The notes: generated by a model not told the origin, from the letters alone. A DNA stretch of 64,000 nt from CAZCEC01 sp964497615 (GCA_964497615.1 CAZCEC010000001.1:62001-126000); one strand, 5' to 3'. Shown: positions 52,421 through 61,198, counted from the stretch's first letter. Translations and numbers: made by a program.

Positions 52421-53228
52421 ATGTCCATTTTCGCGGCGGTGGCCGCGCTGGAACAGGGGCAGGGGGGAGCGGCGCTGTGTACCGTCGTCAGCGCGCGCGG
52501 CAGCGTCCCGCGCCACGCCGGGAGCAAGATGCTGGTCTACGCTGACGGACACTTCGATGGCACCATCGGCGGCGGCGAAATGGAGAGCCGCGTCATCCGC
52601 GAGGCCCAGTTGGCCCTGGCCGANNNNNNNNNNTCACTATCAGCTCGTTGACCCCTCGGCTGGCGACCCCGGCGTGTGCGGCGGCGAAGTGGAGGTGTTC
52701 GTGGAACCGGTTCGGCCCCTTTCTAACCTGCTGATCATTGGCGGCGGGCACGTCGGCCGCGCCGTGGTCCATCTCGGGCGCTGGCTGGGGTTCCGCGTCA
52801 CGCTCTCCGACGACCGGCCCGATTTCTGCAATCCGGAATGGGCGCCCGGCGCCGATGCTTACCTGCCCGTGCCGGCCGGCGAGTTGCCCCAGGCCTATGC
52901 TTTCAACTCCGAGACTTACATCGTGCTCACCACCCGCGGCGTGCCCGTGGACCTGGAACTTCTGCCCCAGCTTCTCGCCCAGCCGCATGCCTATCTCGGC
53001 GTCATCGGCTCGCGCCGCCGCTGGGCCACCGCCGCGCGCCAGCTTCGCGAGCGCGGCGTCTCTGAGGCCGCCCTGGCTGGGGTGCACGCGCCTATGGGGC
53101 TGGAGCTGAACGCCGAAACCCCGGAGGAGATTGCCGTCAGCATCCTGGCCCAAATCATTCAACTCCAGCGCGGCGGCACCGGCGAAGCCATGCACGCCCC
53201 CCGCGCTGCGGCCGCGCCCTCCGCCTAG
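52421..53228 (+). CDS. xdhC: XdhC-family molybdenum hydroxylase maturation factor (interrupted by gap)
   Basis: Binds Mo cofactor, helps place the sulfur (or selenium) ligand and inserts the cofactor into XDH-type enzymes. The N-terminal part (VVSARGSVPRHAGSKMLVYA, GTIGGGEMESRVIREA) is followed by the assembly gap; after it comes the XdhC Rossmann domain (DPSAGDPGVCGGEVEVF, LLIIGGGHVGRAV, VIGSRRRWATAARQLRERG). The two halves are in different frames across the 10 Ns. In the real sequence the gap must be a multiple of three, so this is an assembly artefact, not a frameshift. Start ATG 52421 has GGAGAG 8 nt upstream. Confidence 0.92.
52624..52633. other. Assembly gap of 10 Ns
   Basis: Placeholder Ns within xdhC. 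The missing segment corresponds to the short linker before YQLVDP and should be a few codons. Confidence 0.99.
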
Positions 53229-53249
53229 CGCGTGCCCATCGAGGACCGT

Positions 53250-54692
53250 ATGTGGCACACCTATCACACCGTTACCAGTCTCGCCGAGGCGCTCGCCATC
53301 CTGAACGCTGAGCGCGAGCGCGCCCGCATCGTGGCCGGCGCCACCGACCTCCTCCTAGAGATCGAGCGCGGCGTCCGGCGCGGCATAGAGACCCTGGTGG
53401 ACATTACCCGCATCCCTGGTCTGGCCGAAGTCCGCCTGGACGATGACGGTTGGATTCACCTGGGACCGCTGGTGACCCACAACGACTGTGTCGCCTCCAA
53501 GCTCATTCGCGAGCGGGCCCTGCCCCTCGCTCAGGCCTGCTGGGAGGTTGGCGCGCCCCAAATCCGCAATCGCGGCACCGTGGCCGGCAATCTCATCACG
53601 GCCTCGCCCGCCAACGACACCATCACGCCCCTCATGGCCCTGGACGCCGTCGTGACCCTGCAATCCGCCCAGGGCCAGCGCGCCGTGCCCTTGCGCGAGT
53701 TCTACACCGGCGTCCGCCGCACGGTCATGGCGCCCGACGAACTGCTGGTGGATATCGCCTTTCCAGCCCTCCGCCCTGCCGAGCGCGGCATGTTCATCAA
53801 GCTCGCCCTGCGCCGCGCCCAGGCCATCTCGGTCGTCGACACGGCCGTCATCGTGGACTTCGACCATACCAATGGCGCGCCTCTGGCCCATCAGCCCGTC
53901 GCCCGCGCCCGCATTGCCCTCGGGTCGGTCGCGCCTACCATCGTCCGCGCGCCCGAAGCCGAAGCCTATCTGGCTGGCCGCACCCTGTCGCCAGACGCTA
54001 TCGCTGAGGCTGCCCGCCTGACGATGAGCGCGGCCCGCCCCATTGACGATGTGCGCGGCCCCGCCGCCTATCGCCGCGACATGGTCCGCGTGACCACCCA
54101 GCGCGCCTTGCGCGCCATTGTCTCGGGTGAGAACAATGGCTGGCTCCCGGAACAGCCGGTGATGCTGTGGGGCGCCCTCGCTGGCCGCCCCGCCACGGCC
54201 CTCCCGTCCGCCCTCATGCATGGCCCGAACGATGCCATCCACACTCGGGTCAACCATCGCGACTTCGTCATCTCTGGAGCCAATGACAAGACCCTGCTCC
54301 GCCTGCTGCGCGAGGATGCCCTGCTCATCGGCACCAAGGAAGGCTGCGCCGAGGGCGAGTGCGGCGCCTGCACCGTCTTCCTCGATGGCGCCGCCGTCAT
54401 GGCCTGCATGGTCCCGGCCGTGCGCGCCCACGGGGCTGAAATCATCACCATCGAAGGCCTAGCTGCCCCCGGCCATCTACATCCCCTCCAGCAGGCCTTT
54501 GTGGATGAAGGCGCGGTTCAGTGTGGCTACTGCACGCCCGGCTTCCTCATGGCCGGCGCCAAGCTGCTGGAGGAGCGCGCTCAGCCCAATACCTGGGCCG
54601 TCCAGCAGGCCCTGACCGGCAATCTGTGCCGCTGCACCGGCTATTACAAGATACTGGCCGCGTTCGATAAGGCGAAAGGAGCCGCCCCATGA
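53250..54692 (+). CDS. Molybdenum hydroxylase FAD-FeS fusion subunit (complex B)
   Basis: A 480-residue fusion of the FAD subunit (about 1-290) and the [2Fe-2S] subunit (about 325-480). FAD motifs are IVAGATDLLLEIERG and GAPQIRNRGTVAGNLITASP. The FeS domain follows with GCAEGECGACTVFLDG...ACM and QCGYC...LCRCTGY, all ligands present, and the normal short linker GLAAPGHLHPLQQAF. This is the opposite fusion to complex A, where FeS joins the Mo subunit. Start ATG 53250 has GAGG 5 nt upstream; the GTG at 53232 is an alternative. It is coupled to the small membrane protein gene (ATGA), and the matching Mo subunit is at 56772. Confidence 0.93.
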   Translation: MWHTYHTVTSLAEALAILNAERERARIVAGATDLLLEIERGVRRGIETLVDITRIPGLAEVRLDDDGWIHLGPLVTHNDCVASKLIRERALPLAQACWEVGAPQIRNRGTVAGNLITASPANDTITPLMALDAVVTLQSAQGQRAVPLREFYTGVRRTVMAPDELLVDIAFPALRPAERGMFIKLALRRAQAISVVDTAVIVDFDHTNGAPLAHQPVARARIALGSVAPTIVRAPEAEAYLAGRTLSPDAIAEAARLTMSAARPIDDVRGPAAYRRDMVRVTTQRALRAIVSGENNGWLPEQPVMLWGALAGRPATALPSALMHGPNDAIHTRVNHRDFVISGANDKTLLRLLREDALLIGTKEGCAEGECGACTVFLDGAAVMACMVPAVRAHGAEIITIEGLAAPGHLHPLQQAFVDEGAVQCGYCTPGFLMAGAKLLEERAQPNTWAVQQALTGNLCRCTGYYKILAAFDKAKGAAP

Positions 54693-55066
54693 GCCGATCC
54701 ACCTTTCAGTTCCGCGAGGCCCAGCCCAAGAAGAAGACCCTGCACGCCGTGTGGCGCGGCATCGGCTTCCTCATTCTCGTGCTGCTCACCATCGGCGGCT
54801 TCTGGCTGGCCGGTTACCTGATGGAGCTCAACTGGCAGGATCCCTTCCTCCCCTGGCGCATCCCCCGCAACTTCACCATCAAGGTCGCCGAGTGGGCGCC
54901 GGCCCTGCCCGGAAAGCTTGTCGTGCAGATCGTCGTCACCCTGCTGGTTGACGTTGTCGGCTACGCAGTGATGGTGATCCTGTACGCGGCGCTGTTTCCC
55001 ATTCGGCCCGGCGATAAGGACGCGCCGCAGCCCCGCGGCCGCGGCCGCCGCAGCCTCATCCGCTGA
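54689..55066 (+). CDS. Small membrane protein of unknown function
   Basis: A 125-residue protein with a basic N-terminus and two hydrophobic helices (IGFLILVLLTIGGFWLAGYL at about 25-45, and VVQIVVTLLVDVVGYAVMVI at about 75-95), ending in a basic tail (RGRGRRSLIR). I do not recognise a family. Its start overlaps the stop of the FAD-FeS gene and the next gene begins 9 nt after its end, so it belongs to the complex B operon. It could anchor the enzyme or carry electrons or substrate, but nothing in its sequence shows which. Confidence 0.75.
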   Translation: MSRSTFQFREAQPKKKTLHAVWRGIGFLILVLLTIGGFWLAGYLMELNWQDPFLPWRIPRNFTIKVAEWAPALPGKLVVQIVVTLLVDVVGYAVMVILYAALFPIRPGDKDAPQPRGRGRRSLIR

Positions 55067-55074
55067 CCGCCCTG

Positions 55075-56775
55075 ATGGACCGGAACGTTCCGCGAACGGC
55101 CTCGGAGGAGATCGAACTCTACGTTCGCACCTATTACTCCCTCCTGCGCTCCAGCGAGGAAGTGCAGATCAAGTCGCTGGTCGAAAGCCACGCGCAGATG
55201 GAGTCGCTGCTCCATCCGCACGCCCGCGCCGCCGCCCCCGATATGTCGGCCTTTATCTATAGCTTGCTGCGTCTGCCGGACTGCGTCTCGCGCTCGCGGC
55301 TGATCCTGCTGGGGCAGTCGCGCGAGGTCTTCGAGCGCAACGGCGTGGCGGTGGCTGGCTGGACCAGCGTGCCCACCCGTGCCCGCCGCCGCCGCGCCCT
55401 CTTCAATGGCGACGACTCCCTGGCCCTGTTCCTTGCCAGCCATTCCGATATCGACGACCTGATCCCGCTCCTCACCGCCTATCAGATCGAGTGGAACAAG
55501 TTCCACCTGCATCTGCGCCGCGCGGATCTGCCCGCGGCTGAAGCCGGCGCGGACTGGCCCGCCCTGGCCGAGGCGCTGGCCCTCACCCCCGACGATCTGG
55601 ACCGCCTCCGGCGCATGTGGGGCCCTGAGACCCTGCCTCGCCTGCGCCTCATGCAGGCCGCCCCCAAGAAACTCGCCGTGCGTCTCCTGGCGAGCAACTA
55701 CACCGACTACCGCCGCGCCACCCTGGCCTGGTATGAGCATGTCGAGCGCGCCGCGGCCCCGCGGGTGGACTTGCGCCGGCGACCTGTCTACTTCGTCTCC
55801 AGCAACACCCACAGCCTCATCAACCTGCTCAGCGGCTTTGCCCTGCGCCACCGCCGGACCCTGCTCGACTACGTCAACGGTAGCGCCCACGCCGACCTCC
55901 AGGCCGAGTGGCGCGACATCGAGGGCCGCCGCGCCCCATCTAGCGCCGAAAACTTCCTCTATTACGTGATGAAGAAGTTCGCGCAAACGCCCGAAGGCCG
56001 AGGCCTGGCCGACGCGCGCGCCGCCGACGAGGCCGCCTGTGGCCTCCAGCGCATCCCCAGCGACCAGGATGTCTTCGAGGTGGACAGCCAGATCGTGGCG
56101 CTCAACCGGCTCAATCCGGCCTGGCTTGACCCCCGCCTGAACCTGCCCGGCATCGAGGCCCTCGCCCGCAGTGACGCCGTCATCTTTAACATCGACTACC
56201 CCCTGGGCATGGCCGCCTATCACATCGTCACGCAGGTCGCCTCGCGCGTGGCGGAAGTGCGCGGCGTCTACGTGATGGGCAAGGCCGCCACCCTCAACGG
56301 CGTCGTCGGCGATGTGATGATCCCCTCCGTCGTCTACGATGAGCAGTCGCGCAACACCTACCTGCTCGACAACTGTTTCCGCGCGGGCGACATCACGCCT
56401 CACCTGACCTACGGCACCGCGCTCGACAATCAGAAGGCCGTCACCGTGCGCGGGACGTTCCTCCAGAATGCCAACTACGCGCACGTCTTCTACAAAGAGA
56501 ACTATACCGATATCGAGATGGAGGCCGGCCCCTTCCTGTCGGCCGCCTTTGAGTTGTCCCGCCCCAAGCGCTATCCCCTGGACGAGATCGTCAACCTCTA
56601 TACTGTGCCGTTCGACCTGGGCCTGCTGCACTACGCCTCCGACACACCCCTCTCCAAAGGCCGCAACCTCGGCTCGGGGAACCTCTCCTACTTCGGCATG
56701 GATCCTACCTATGCGGCCAGCATCGCCGTCCTGCGCCGCATCTTTCAGCTAGAGCTCAAGCGAGTTATGGAATGA
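55075..56775 (+). CDS. Large protein with nucleoside phosphorylase-like C-terminal half
   Basis: A 566-residue protein I cannot place in a named family. The N-terminal half is mainly helical (EEIELYVRTYYSLLRSSEEV). From about residue 360 the sequence follows the NP-I nucleoside phosphorylase pattern: DAVIFNIDYPLGMAAYHIV, GVYVMGKAATLNGVVGDVMI, then DIEMEAGPFLSAAFEL like the (D/E)-MEAxA motif that holds the ribose, and LLHYASDTPLSKG like the I-S-D motif. If right, it would release or bind a purine base next to purine-type hydroxylases. The start ATG 55075 follows the membrane protein by 9 nt, and its stop overlaps the Mo subunit start (ATGA). Confidence 0.7.
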   Translation: MDRNVPRTASEEIELYVRTYYSLLRSSEEVQIKSLVESHAQMESLLHPHARAAAPDMSAFIYSLLRLPDCVSRSRLILLGQSREVFERNGVAVAGWTSVPTRARRRRALFNGDDSLALFLASHSDIDDLIPLLTAYQIEWNKFHLHLRRADLPAAEAGADWPALAEALALTPDDLDRLRRMWGPETLPRLRLMQAAPKKLAVRLLASNYTDYRRATLAWYEHVERAAAPRVDLRRRPVYFVSSNTHSLINLLSGFALRHRRTLLDYVNGSAHADLQAEWRDIEGRRAPSSAENFLYYVMKKFAQTPEGRGLADARAADEAACGLQRIPSDQDVFEVDSQIVALNRLNPAWLDPRLNLPGIEALARSDAVIFNIDYPLGMAAYHIVTQVASRVAEVRGVYVMGKAATLNGVVGDVMIPSVVYDEQSRNTYLLDNCFRAGDITPHLTYGTALDNQKAVTVRGTFLQNANYAHVFYKENYTDIEMEAGPFLSAAFELSRPKRYPLDEIVNLYTVPFDLGLLHYASDTPLSKGRNLGSGNLSYFGMDPTYAASIAVLRRIFQLELKRVME

Positions 56776-58973
56776 CTGCTATCGGAGTCTCCCACGGACG
56801 CATAGACGCGGTCGGCAAGGTCACCGGCGCCGCGCTCTACCCCGGCGACCTCAACCTGCCCGGCCAGTTGCACATGAAGATCCTCTTCGCTGGCCGTCCC
56901 CACGCCCGCATCACGCGCCTCGACGTATCGCGTGCCGAGCAGGCCCCCGGCGTCGTGGCCGTCTTCACCGCCAGGGACGTGCCCCACAACGAATACGGGC
57001 TGAGCATGCCCGACCAGCCCGTGTTGTGCGGCCCCGGCTCCGCCAAGGTCGGCGCGGAAGTCGTGCGCTTCGTGGGCGACCAGGTGGCGCTCGTGGTGGC
57101 CGAGACCGAGGCCCAGGCCGCCCGCGCGCGCGACCTGATCGAAGTTGACTACGAGGACCTGCCCGTCGTCACCGACCCCCGCGCCGCCATGCAGCCTGGG
57201 GCCGCGACCCACCTCCCCGGCCGCGACAATGTGCTGGCGCATTACCGCATCCGGCACGGCGACGTTGACGCGGTCTGGGATGAGTGCGACGCCATCGTCG
57301 AGGGCGAGTATCACACCCCCATGCAGGAGCACGCCTACCTCCAGCCCGAGGCCGGCCTGGGCTACATTGACGACGAGGGCCGCGTGACCGTCCAGGTCGC
57401 CGGCCAGTGGGCGCACGAGGACCAACTGCAGGTGGCCCATGCCCTCGGTCTGCCCCCCGAACAAATTCGCATCATCTATCCCGCCATCGGTGGCGCCTTC
57501 GGCGGCCGCGAGGACATGTCCGTGCAGATCGTCCTGGCCCTCGCTGCCTGGCGGCTGTCGCAGCGCGGCCTCCACCGCCCGGTCAAGATCATCTGGAGCC
57601 GCGAAGAGTCCATCCTCGGCCACCACAAGCGCCATCAGTTCTTCATCCGCGCCAAGTGGGGGGCCAGGGCCGATGGCCAGCTTCTGGCCGCCGAGGTCGA
57701 GGTCATCTCCGATGCTGGCGCCTATGCCTACACCTCCACCAAGGTTCTGGGCAATGCCACCCTCATGTGCACCGGCCCCTACGTCTTCCCCAACGCTAAG
57801 GTGGACGCTTACACCGTCTATACCAACAACGTGCCCGGCGGTGCCTTCCGTGGCTTCGGCGGCCCGCAAGGCGCATTCGCCGCCGAGCTGCAGCTTGAAA
57901 AGCTGGCCGAGAAGCTGGGCCTCGACCCGGTCGCCATGCGCCTGCGCAACCTCCTGCGCGACGGCGACCTCGCCACCGTCGGCACCCCCTTTCCACCGGG
58001 CGTCACGCTCGACAAGGTCGTGGCCCGCTGCGCTGCCGAGGCCGGCTGGACTGCCAGCCAGGGTCTGCCGCCCGCCCCCCTGCCGGCCGCCCCCCACCTC
58101 CGCCGTGGGCGTGGCTTCGCCTGCGCCTTCAAGAATATCGGCTTCTCGTTTGGCGCGCCGGAGGCGTCCGATGCCCGTGTGGAACTGCACGGCAAGGAAG
58201 TCATCGAGCGGGTCGTCGTCTATCAAGCTGGCGCCGATTGCGGCCAGGGCGCGCACACCGTCATGATCCAGATGGCGGCCGAAGCCGTTGGCGTGCCCAT
58301 AGACCGGGTGCAATTGATCGCCTCCGACACCGCCACCAGCGGCTCCTCCGGCAGCGCCTCCGCCTCCCGCCTCACCTACATGTCTGGCAACGCCATCCGC
58401 GGCGCGGCCCTGGCCGCCCTCCGAAAGTGGCAGGATGAAGAGCGGCCCGCTGTAGCCGACTACACCTACCGGCCACGGCCCACCACCATGCTCGACCCCG
58501 TGGACGGCCACGCCGACCCCAATTTCGCTTATGGCTACGTGGCTGAAGCCGTCGAGGTGGAAGTGGATGTTGAGACCGGCCATGTGCGCCTGGTGGACGT
58601 CATCTGCGCCGACGATGTCGGGAAGGCCATCAATCCCCAGCAGGTCGAGGGCCAGATCGAGGGCGCGGTGGTGCAGGCGGCCGGCTACGCCGTGCTGGAG
58701 AATTTCGTCATGCACGACGGGCGCGTCCTCACCCCGTTCCTTTCCAACTATCTCATCCCCACCGTGCTTGATGTGCCCGAGCGCGTCAAGTCCGTCATCC
58801 TGGAATACGCCGAACCCAACGGTCCGTTTGGCGTGCGCGGCATGGCCGAGATGCCCTACCTGCCCTTGGCCCCCGCCATCGCCGCTGCCCTCCACGCGGC
58901 TACCGGCGTGTGGATTGACGAGTTTCCTTACACGCCCGACCGGGTGCTTCGGCGTCTCCAGGCCGCCGCCTAG
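56772..58973 (+). CDS. Molybdenum hydroxylase Mo-binding subunit (complex B)
   Basis: Large subunit of a second xanthine-dehydrogenase-type enzyme, 733 residues, partner of the FAD-FeS fusion at 53250. It has RIDAVGKVTGAALYPGDLNL, GGAFGGREDMSVQIVLALAA, GAFRGFGGPQGAFAAELQ, the Mo-site segment VYQAGADCGQGAHTVMIQ and the catalytic Glu in VRGMAEMPYLPLAPAIA. That last motif reads G-M-A-E where most members have G-x-G-E. ALYPGDLNLPGQLHMKILFA is the hammerhead domain. The normal short linker here contrasts with the inserted linker of complex A. Substrate unknown. Confidence 0.93.
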   Translation: MTAIGVSHGRIDAVGKVTGAALYPGDLNLPGQLHMKILFAGRPHARITRLDVSRAEQAPGVVAVFTARDVPHNEYGLSMPDQPVLCGPGSAKVGAEVVRFVGDQVALVVAETEAQAARARDLIEVDYEDLPVVTDPRAAMQPGAATHLPGRDNVLAHYRIRHGDVDAVWDECDAIVEGEYHTPMQEHAYLQPEAGLGYIDDEGRVTVQVAGQWAHEDQLQVAHALGLPPEQIRIIYPAIGGAFGGREDMSVQIVLALAAWRLSQRGLHRPVKIIWSREESILGHHKRHQFFIRAKWGARADGQLLAAEVEVISDAGAYAYTSTKVLGNATLMCTGPYVFPNAKVDAYTVYTNNVPGGAFRGFGGPQGAFAAELQLEKLAEKLGLDPVAMRLRNLLRDGDLATVGTPFPPGVTLDKVVARCAAEAGWTASQGLPPAPLPAAPHLRRGRGFACAFKNIGFSFGAPEASDARVELHGKEVIERVVVYQAGADCGQGAHTVMIQMAAEAVGVPIDRVQLIASDTATSGSSGSASASRLTYMSGNAIRGAALAALRKWQDEERPAVADYTYRPRPTTMLDPVDGHADPNFAYGYVAEAVEVEVDVETGHVRLVDVICADDVGKAINPQQVEGQIEGAVVQAAGYAVLENFVMHDGRVLTPFLSNYLIPTVLDVPERVKSVILEYAEPNGPFGVRGMAEMPYLPLAPAIAAALHAATGVWIDEFPYTPDRVLRRLQAAA

Positions 58974-58978
58974 CAGCG

Positions 58979-59815
58979 ATGCATCTCTCCGACGTATTGG
59001 TAGTTGTTCGCGGCGGGGGCGACCTGGGCACCGGCGTCGCCCATCGCCTCCACCGCTCAGGCTTCACCGTCATGGTCACCGAACTGTCGCGCCCCCTGGT
59101 CGTCCGCCGGGCAGTCGCCTTTGCCGAGGCCGTCTATGCGGGCAGCATTGAGGTCGAAGCCGTCACGGCCCGTCTCGCCGATGACCCCATGGCCGGTATG
59201 GCTTACAGCGTGCTGGAGGAGATCCCGGTCGTCGTTGATGAGGCCGGCGACGTGATCGCCCGCATGCAGCCCCGCATCGTTGTGGATGCCCGCCTCGCCA
59301 AGCGCCCGCTGGACACGCGCCGCGGCGATGCTCCCCTCGTCATTGGGCTAGGGCCAGGCTTCACCGCCGGCAAGGACTGTCACGCCGTGGTGGAGACCAA
59401 CCGCGGCCACCACCTGGGCCGGGTCTATTGGGAAGGCAGCGCCGAGCCCGATACCGGCCAACCCGAACCTGTCCAGGGCGTGGCCGGCGAGCGTGTGCTG
59501 CGCGCCCCGGTGGCTGGCGTCTTTGTGGGGCGCTGCGCCATTGGCGACTCCGTCTGCGCTGGTGACGTGCTGGCCGAAGTAGCCGGCCAGCCCATTGTGG
59601 CCGCGTTCGATGGCGTTGTCCGGGGCCTCCTGCACAGCGGCCTGGAAGTTCCGGCCGGCCTCAAGGTGGGCGACCTCGACCCTCGCGGCATCCGCGACTA
59701 CTGCTTCGTCATCTCCGACAAGGCGCGCGCGATCGGCGGCGGCGTCTTGGAAGCCATCCTCGCCGGCATGGCCCTCTGGCGGCTGGACCCTCCGCCCGAG
59801 CGTGATCCATTCTAA
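58979..59815 (+). CDS. yqeB: Selenium-dependent molybdenum hydroxylase system protein YqeB
   Basis: Maturation protein that marks genomes using selenium in molybdenum hydroxylases. The 278-residue protein opens VLVVVRGGGDLGTGVAHRL (Rossmann-like) and has VTELSRPLVVRRAVAFAEAV, DARLAKRPLDTRR, VIGLGPGFTAGKDCHAVVET and GVVRGLLHSGLEVPAGLKVGDLD, all typical of this family. Its biochemical step is not established; it may help deliver selenium to the cofactor. It sits between the Mo subunit of complex B and the yqeC-mocA fusion, with 5-nt and 1-nt gaps. Confidence 0.93.
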   Translation: MHLSDVLVVVRGGGDLGTGVAHRLHRSGFTVMVTELSRPLVVRRAVAFAEAVYAGSIEVEAVTARLADDPMAGMAYSVLEEIPVVVDEAGDVIARMQPRIVVDARLAKRPLDTRRGDAPLVIGLGPGFTAGKDCHAVVETNRGHHLGRVYWEGSAEPDTGQPEPVQGVAGERVLRAPVAGVFVGRCAIGDSVCAGDVLAEVAGQPIVAAFDGVVRGLLHSGLEVPAGLKVGDLDPRGIRDYCFVISDKARAIGGGVLEAILAGMALWRLDPPPERDPF

Positions 59816-59816
59816 G

Positions 59817-61193
59817 ATGAACCTCCTCGCCGCACTCCGCGTCGAGCCGAGCGCCGTCGTCGCCTTCACCGGCGGCGGCGGCAAGACCACCGCCATGTTT
59901 CGCCTGGCGGAGGAGATCGTTCAGGCTGGCGGGCAAGTGGTGACCACAACCACCACCCGCATCTTCGCCGCGCAGATCGGCCTCGCGCCCCACCACGTCG
60001 TGGCCCGCGGTCTGCCCGGTGATGACCCGGCCGCACTGGAGTCAGTCGCCGCCCTGCTGGCGGCCACTCACCATGTCTTGCTGACCGCCCCCACTGAGCT
60101 AGGCTCGGAGAAAGCGCCCGGCGTTCACCCCGCCTGGATCAACGCGCTGCGCTCCCTCCCCGCCCGCCACACCGTGCTGATCGAAGCCGACGGCTCCCGC
60201 ATGCGCCCCTTCAAGGCCCCTGCCGGCCACGAGCCCGTCATCCCACCCGAGACCGACCTCGTCGTGCCCGTCATTGGCGCTGAGGTCATCGGCGCGCGCC
60301 TCGACGCGGCCCTCGTTCACCGCCCCGAGCGGGTAGCGGCCTTGGCTGACCTCGCCTTGGGGGACCCGCTCACCCCCGAGCGCGTGGCGCGCGCCATCGC
60401 GCATCCCGACGGCGGGCTAAAAGGGGTTCCGGCAGCCGCCCGCGTCATGGTCCTGATCAACAAGGTTGAGGACGAAGCCCGCCAGGCAGCCGCGCGCGCC
60501 ACCGCCGCCCTCCTGTTGGCCCACGATCGCATCCACGGCGTTGTGCTGGGCGCAATCCGCCGTGACCCACCGGCCCAGGAGACTTTCGGCCGCGTCGCCG
60601 TCGTGGTGCTGGCCGCGGGCCGGTCCACCCGCATGGGCCAGTCCAAACAACTCTTGCCCTGGGGCAATACCACCGTGGTGGGCGAGGTGGTCCGGCGGCT
60701 GCAAGGCTGCGACGTCTCGCAGGTCGTAGTCGTCACCGGTGATGCCGCGAACTGGGTGGCGCAGGCCGCCCGTGCCGCCGCTGCGCCCGGCGGCGTGCCA
60801 GTCTCGATCACCCACAACCCGGACTTTTCCGTCAGCGAGATGGCCTGGTCCCTGGCCGCTGGCTTGCGCGCTTTGCCCCCCAACTGTCTGGCGGCGGTCG
60901 TGGCCCTGGCCGATCAGCCCCGCCTCAGCCCTGCCGTCGTTGACCGCCTCCAGGCCCGCTGGCGAGAGACCCAGGCCCTGGTCGTCGCTCCCTTCTTCAA
61001 CGGTCAGCGCGGCCATCCCCTGCTGTTTGACCGCCGGGCGTGGCCCCATCTGTTGGCTTTGCCCGCGAGTGCCAACCCGCGGGCGGCGCTGGACGTGCTT
61101 CCTCCCCCTGAACGGGTGGACGTGGACGACGACAGCATCCTGCAAGATATGGACACCCCTGACGCATATGCCCAGGCCATTGGTACGAGCTAA
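59817..61193 (+). CDS. YqeC-MocA fusion: Se-hydroxylase accessory protein and Mo-cofactor cytidylyltransferase
   Basis: A 458-residue fusion. Residues about 1-255 are YqeC: P-loop AFTGGGGKTTAMFRLA, TTTTTRIFA, IEADGSRMRPFKAPAGHEPV and PVIGAEVIGARLD. Residues about 258-458 are a MobA-like nucleotidyltransferase: VVVLAAGRSTRMGQSKQLLP, VVVTGDAANWVAQ, SVSEMAWSLAAGL, VVALADQPRLSPAVVDRL and HPLLFDRRAWPHLL, the MocA signature for making molybdopterin cytosine dinucleotide with release of PPi. MCD is the cofactor form used by many XDH-type enzymes. The gap to yqeB is 1 nt. In most genomes the two parts are separate genes. Confidence 0.92.
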   Translation: MNLLAALRVEPSAVVAFTGGGGKTTAMFRLAEEIVQAGGQVVTTTTTRIFAAQIGLAPHHVVARGLPGDDPAALESVAALLAATHHVLLTAPTELGSEKAPGVHPAWINALRSLPARHTVLIEADGSRMRPFKAPAGHEPVIPPETDLVVPVIGAEVIGARLDAALVHRPERVAALADLALGDPLTPERVARAIAHPDGGLKGVPAAARVMVLINKVEDEARQAAARATAALLLAHDRIHGVVLGAIRRDPPAQETFGRVAVVVLAAGRSTRMGQSKQLLPWGNTTVVGEVVRRLQGCDVSQVVVVTGDAANWVAQAARAAAAPGGVPVSITHNPDFSVSEMAWSLAAGLRALPPNCLAAVVALADQPRLSPAVVDRLQARWRETQALVVAPFFNGQRGHPLLFDRRAWPHLLALPASANPRAALDVLPPPERVDVDDDSILQDMDTPDAYAQAIGTS

Positions 61194-61198
61194 ACTGG

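Noticed and set aside
52421..53228. xdhC pseudogene
   Set aside because: The only frame change is at the N run; both halves are otherwise intact and conserved.
56745..58895. 716-codon open frame on the minus strand opposite the complex B Mo subunit
   Set aside because: Low-complexity Gly/Val/His/Asp-rich translation with no family features. It arises from third-position GC bias opposite a conserved gene. The same holds for long antisense frames at 7839-9380, 9335-10789, 12326-13528, 18096-19517, 23792-25510, 40629-42116, 49587-51086 and 54961-56631.
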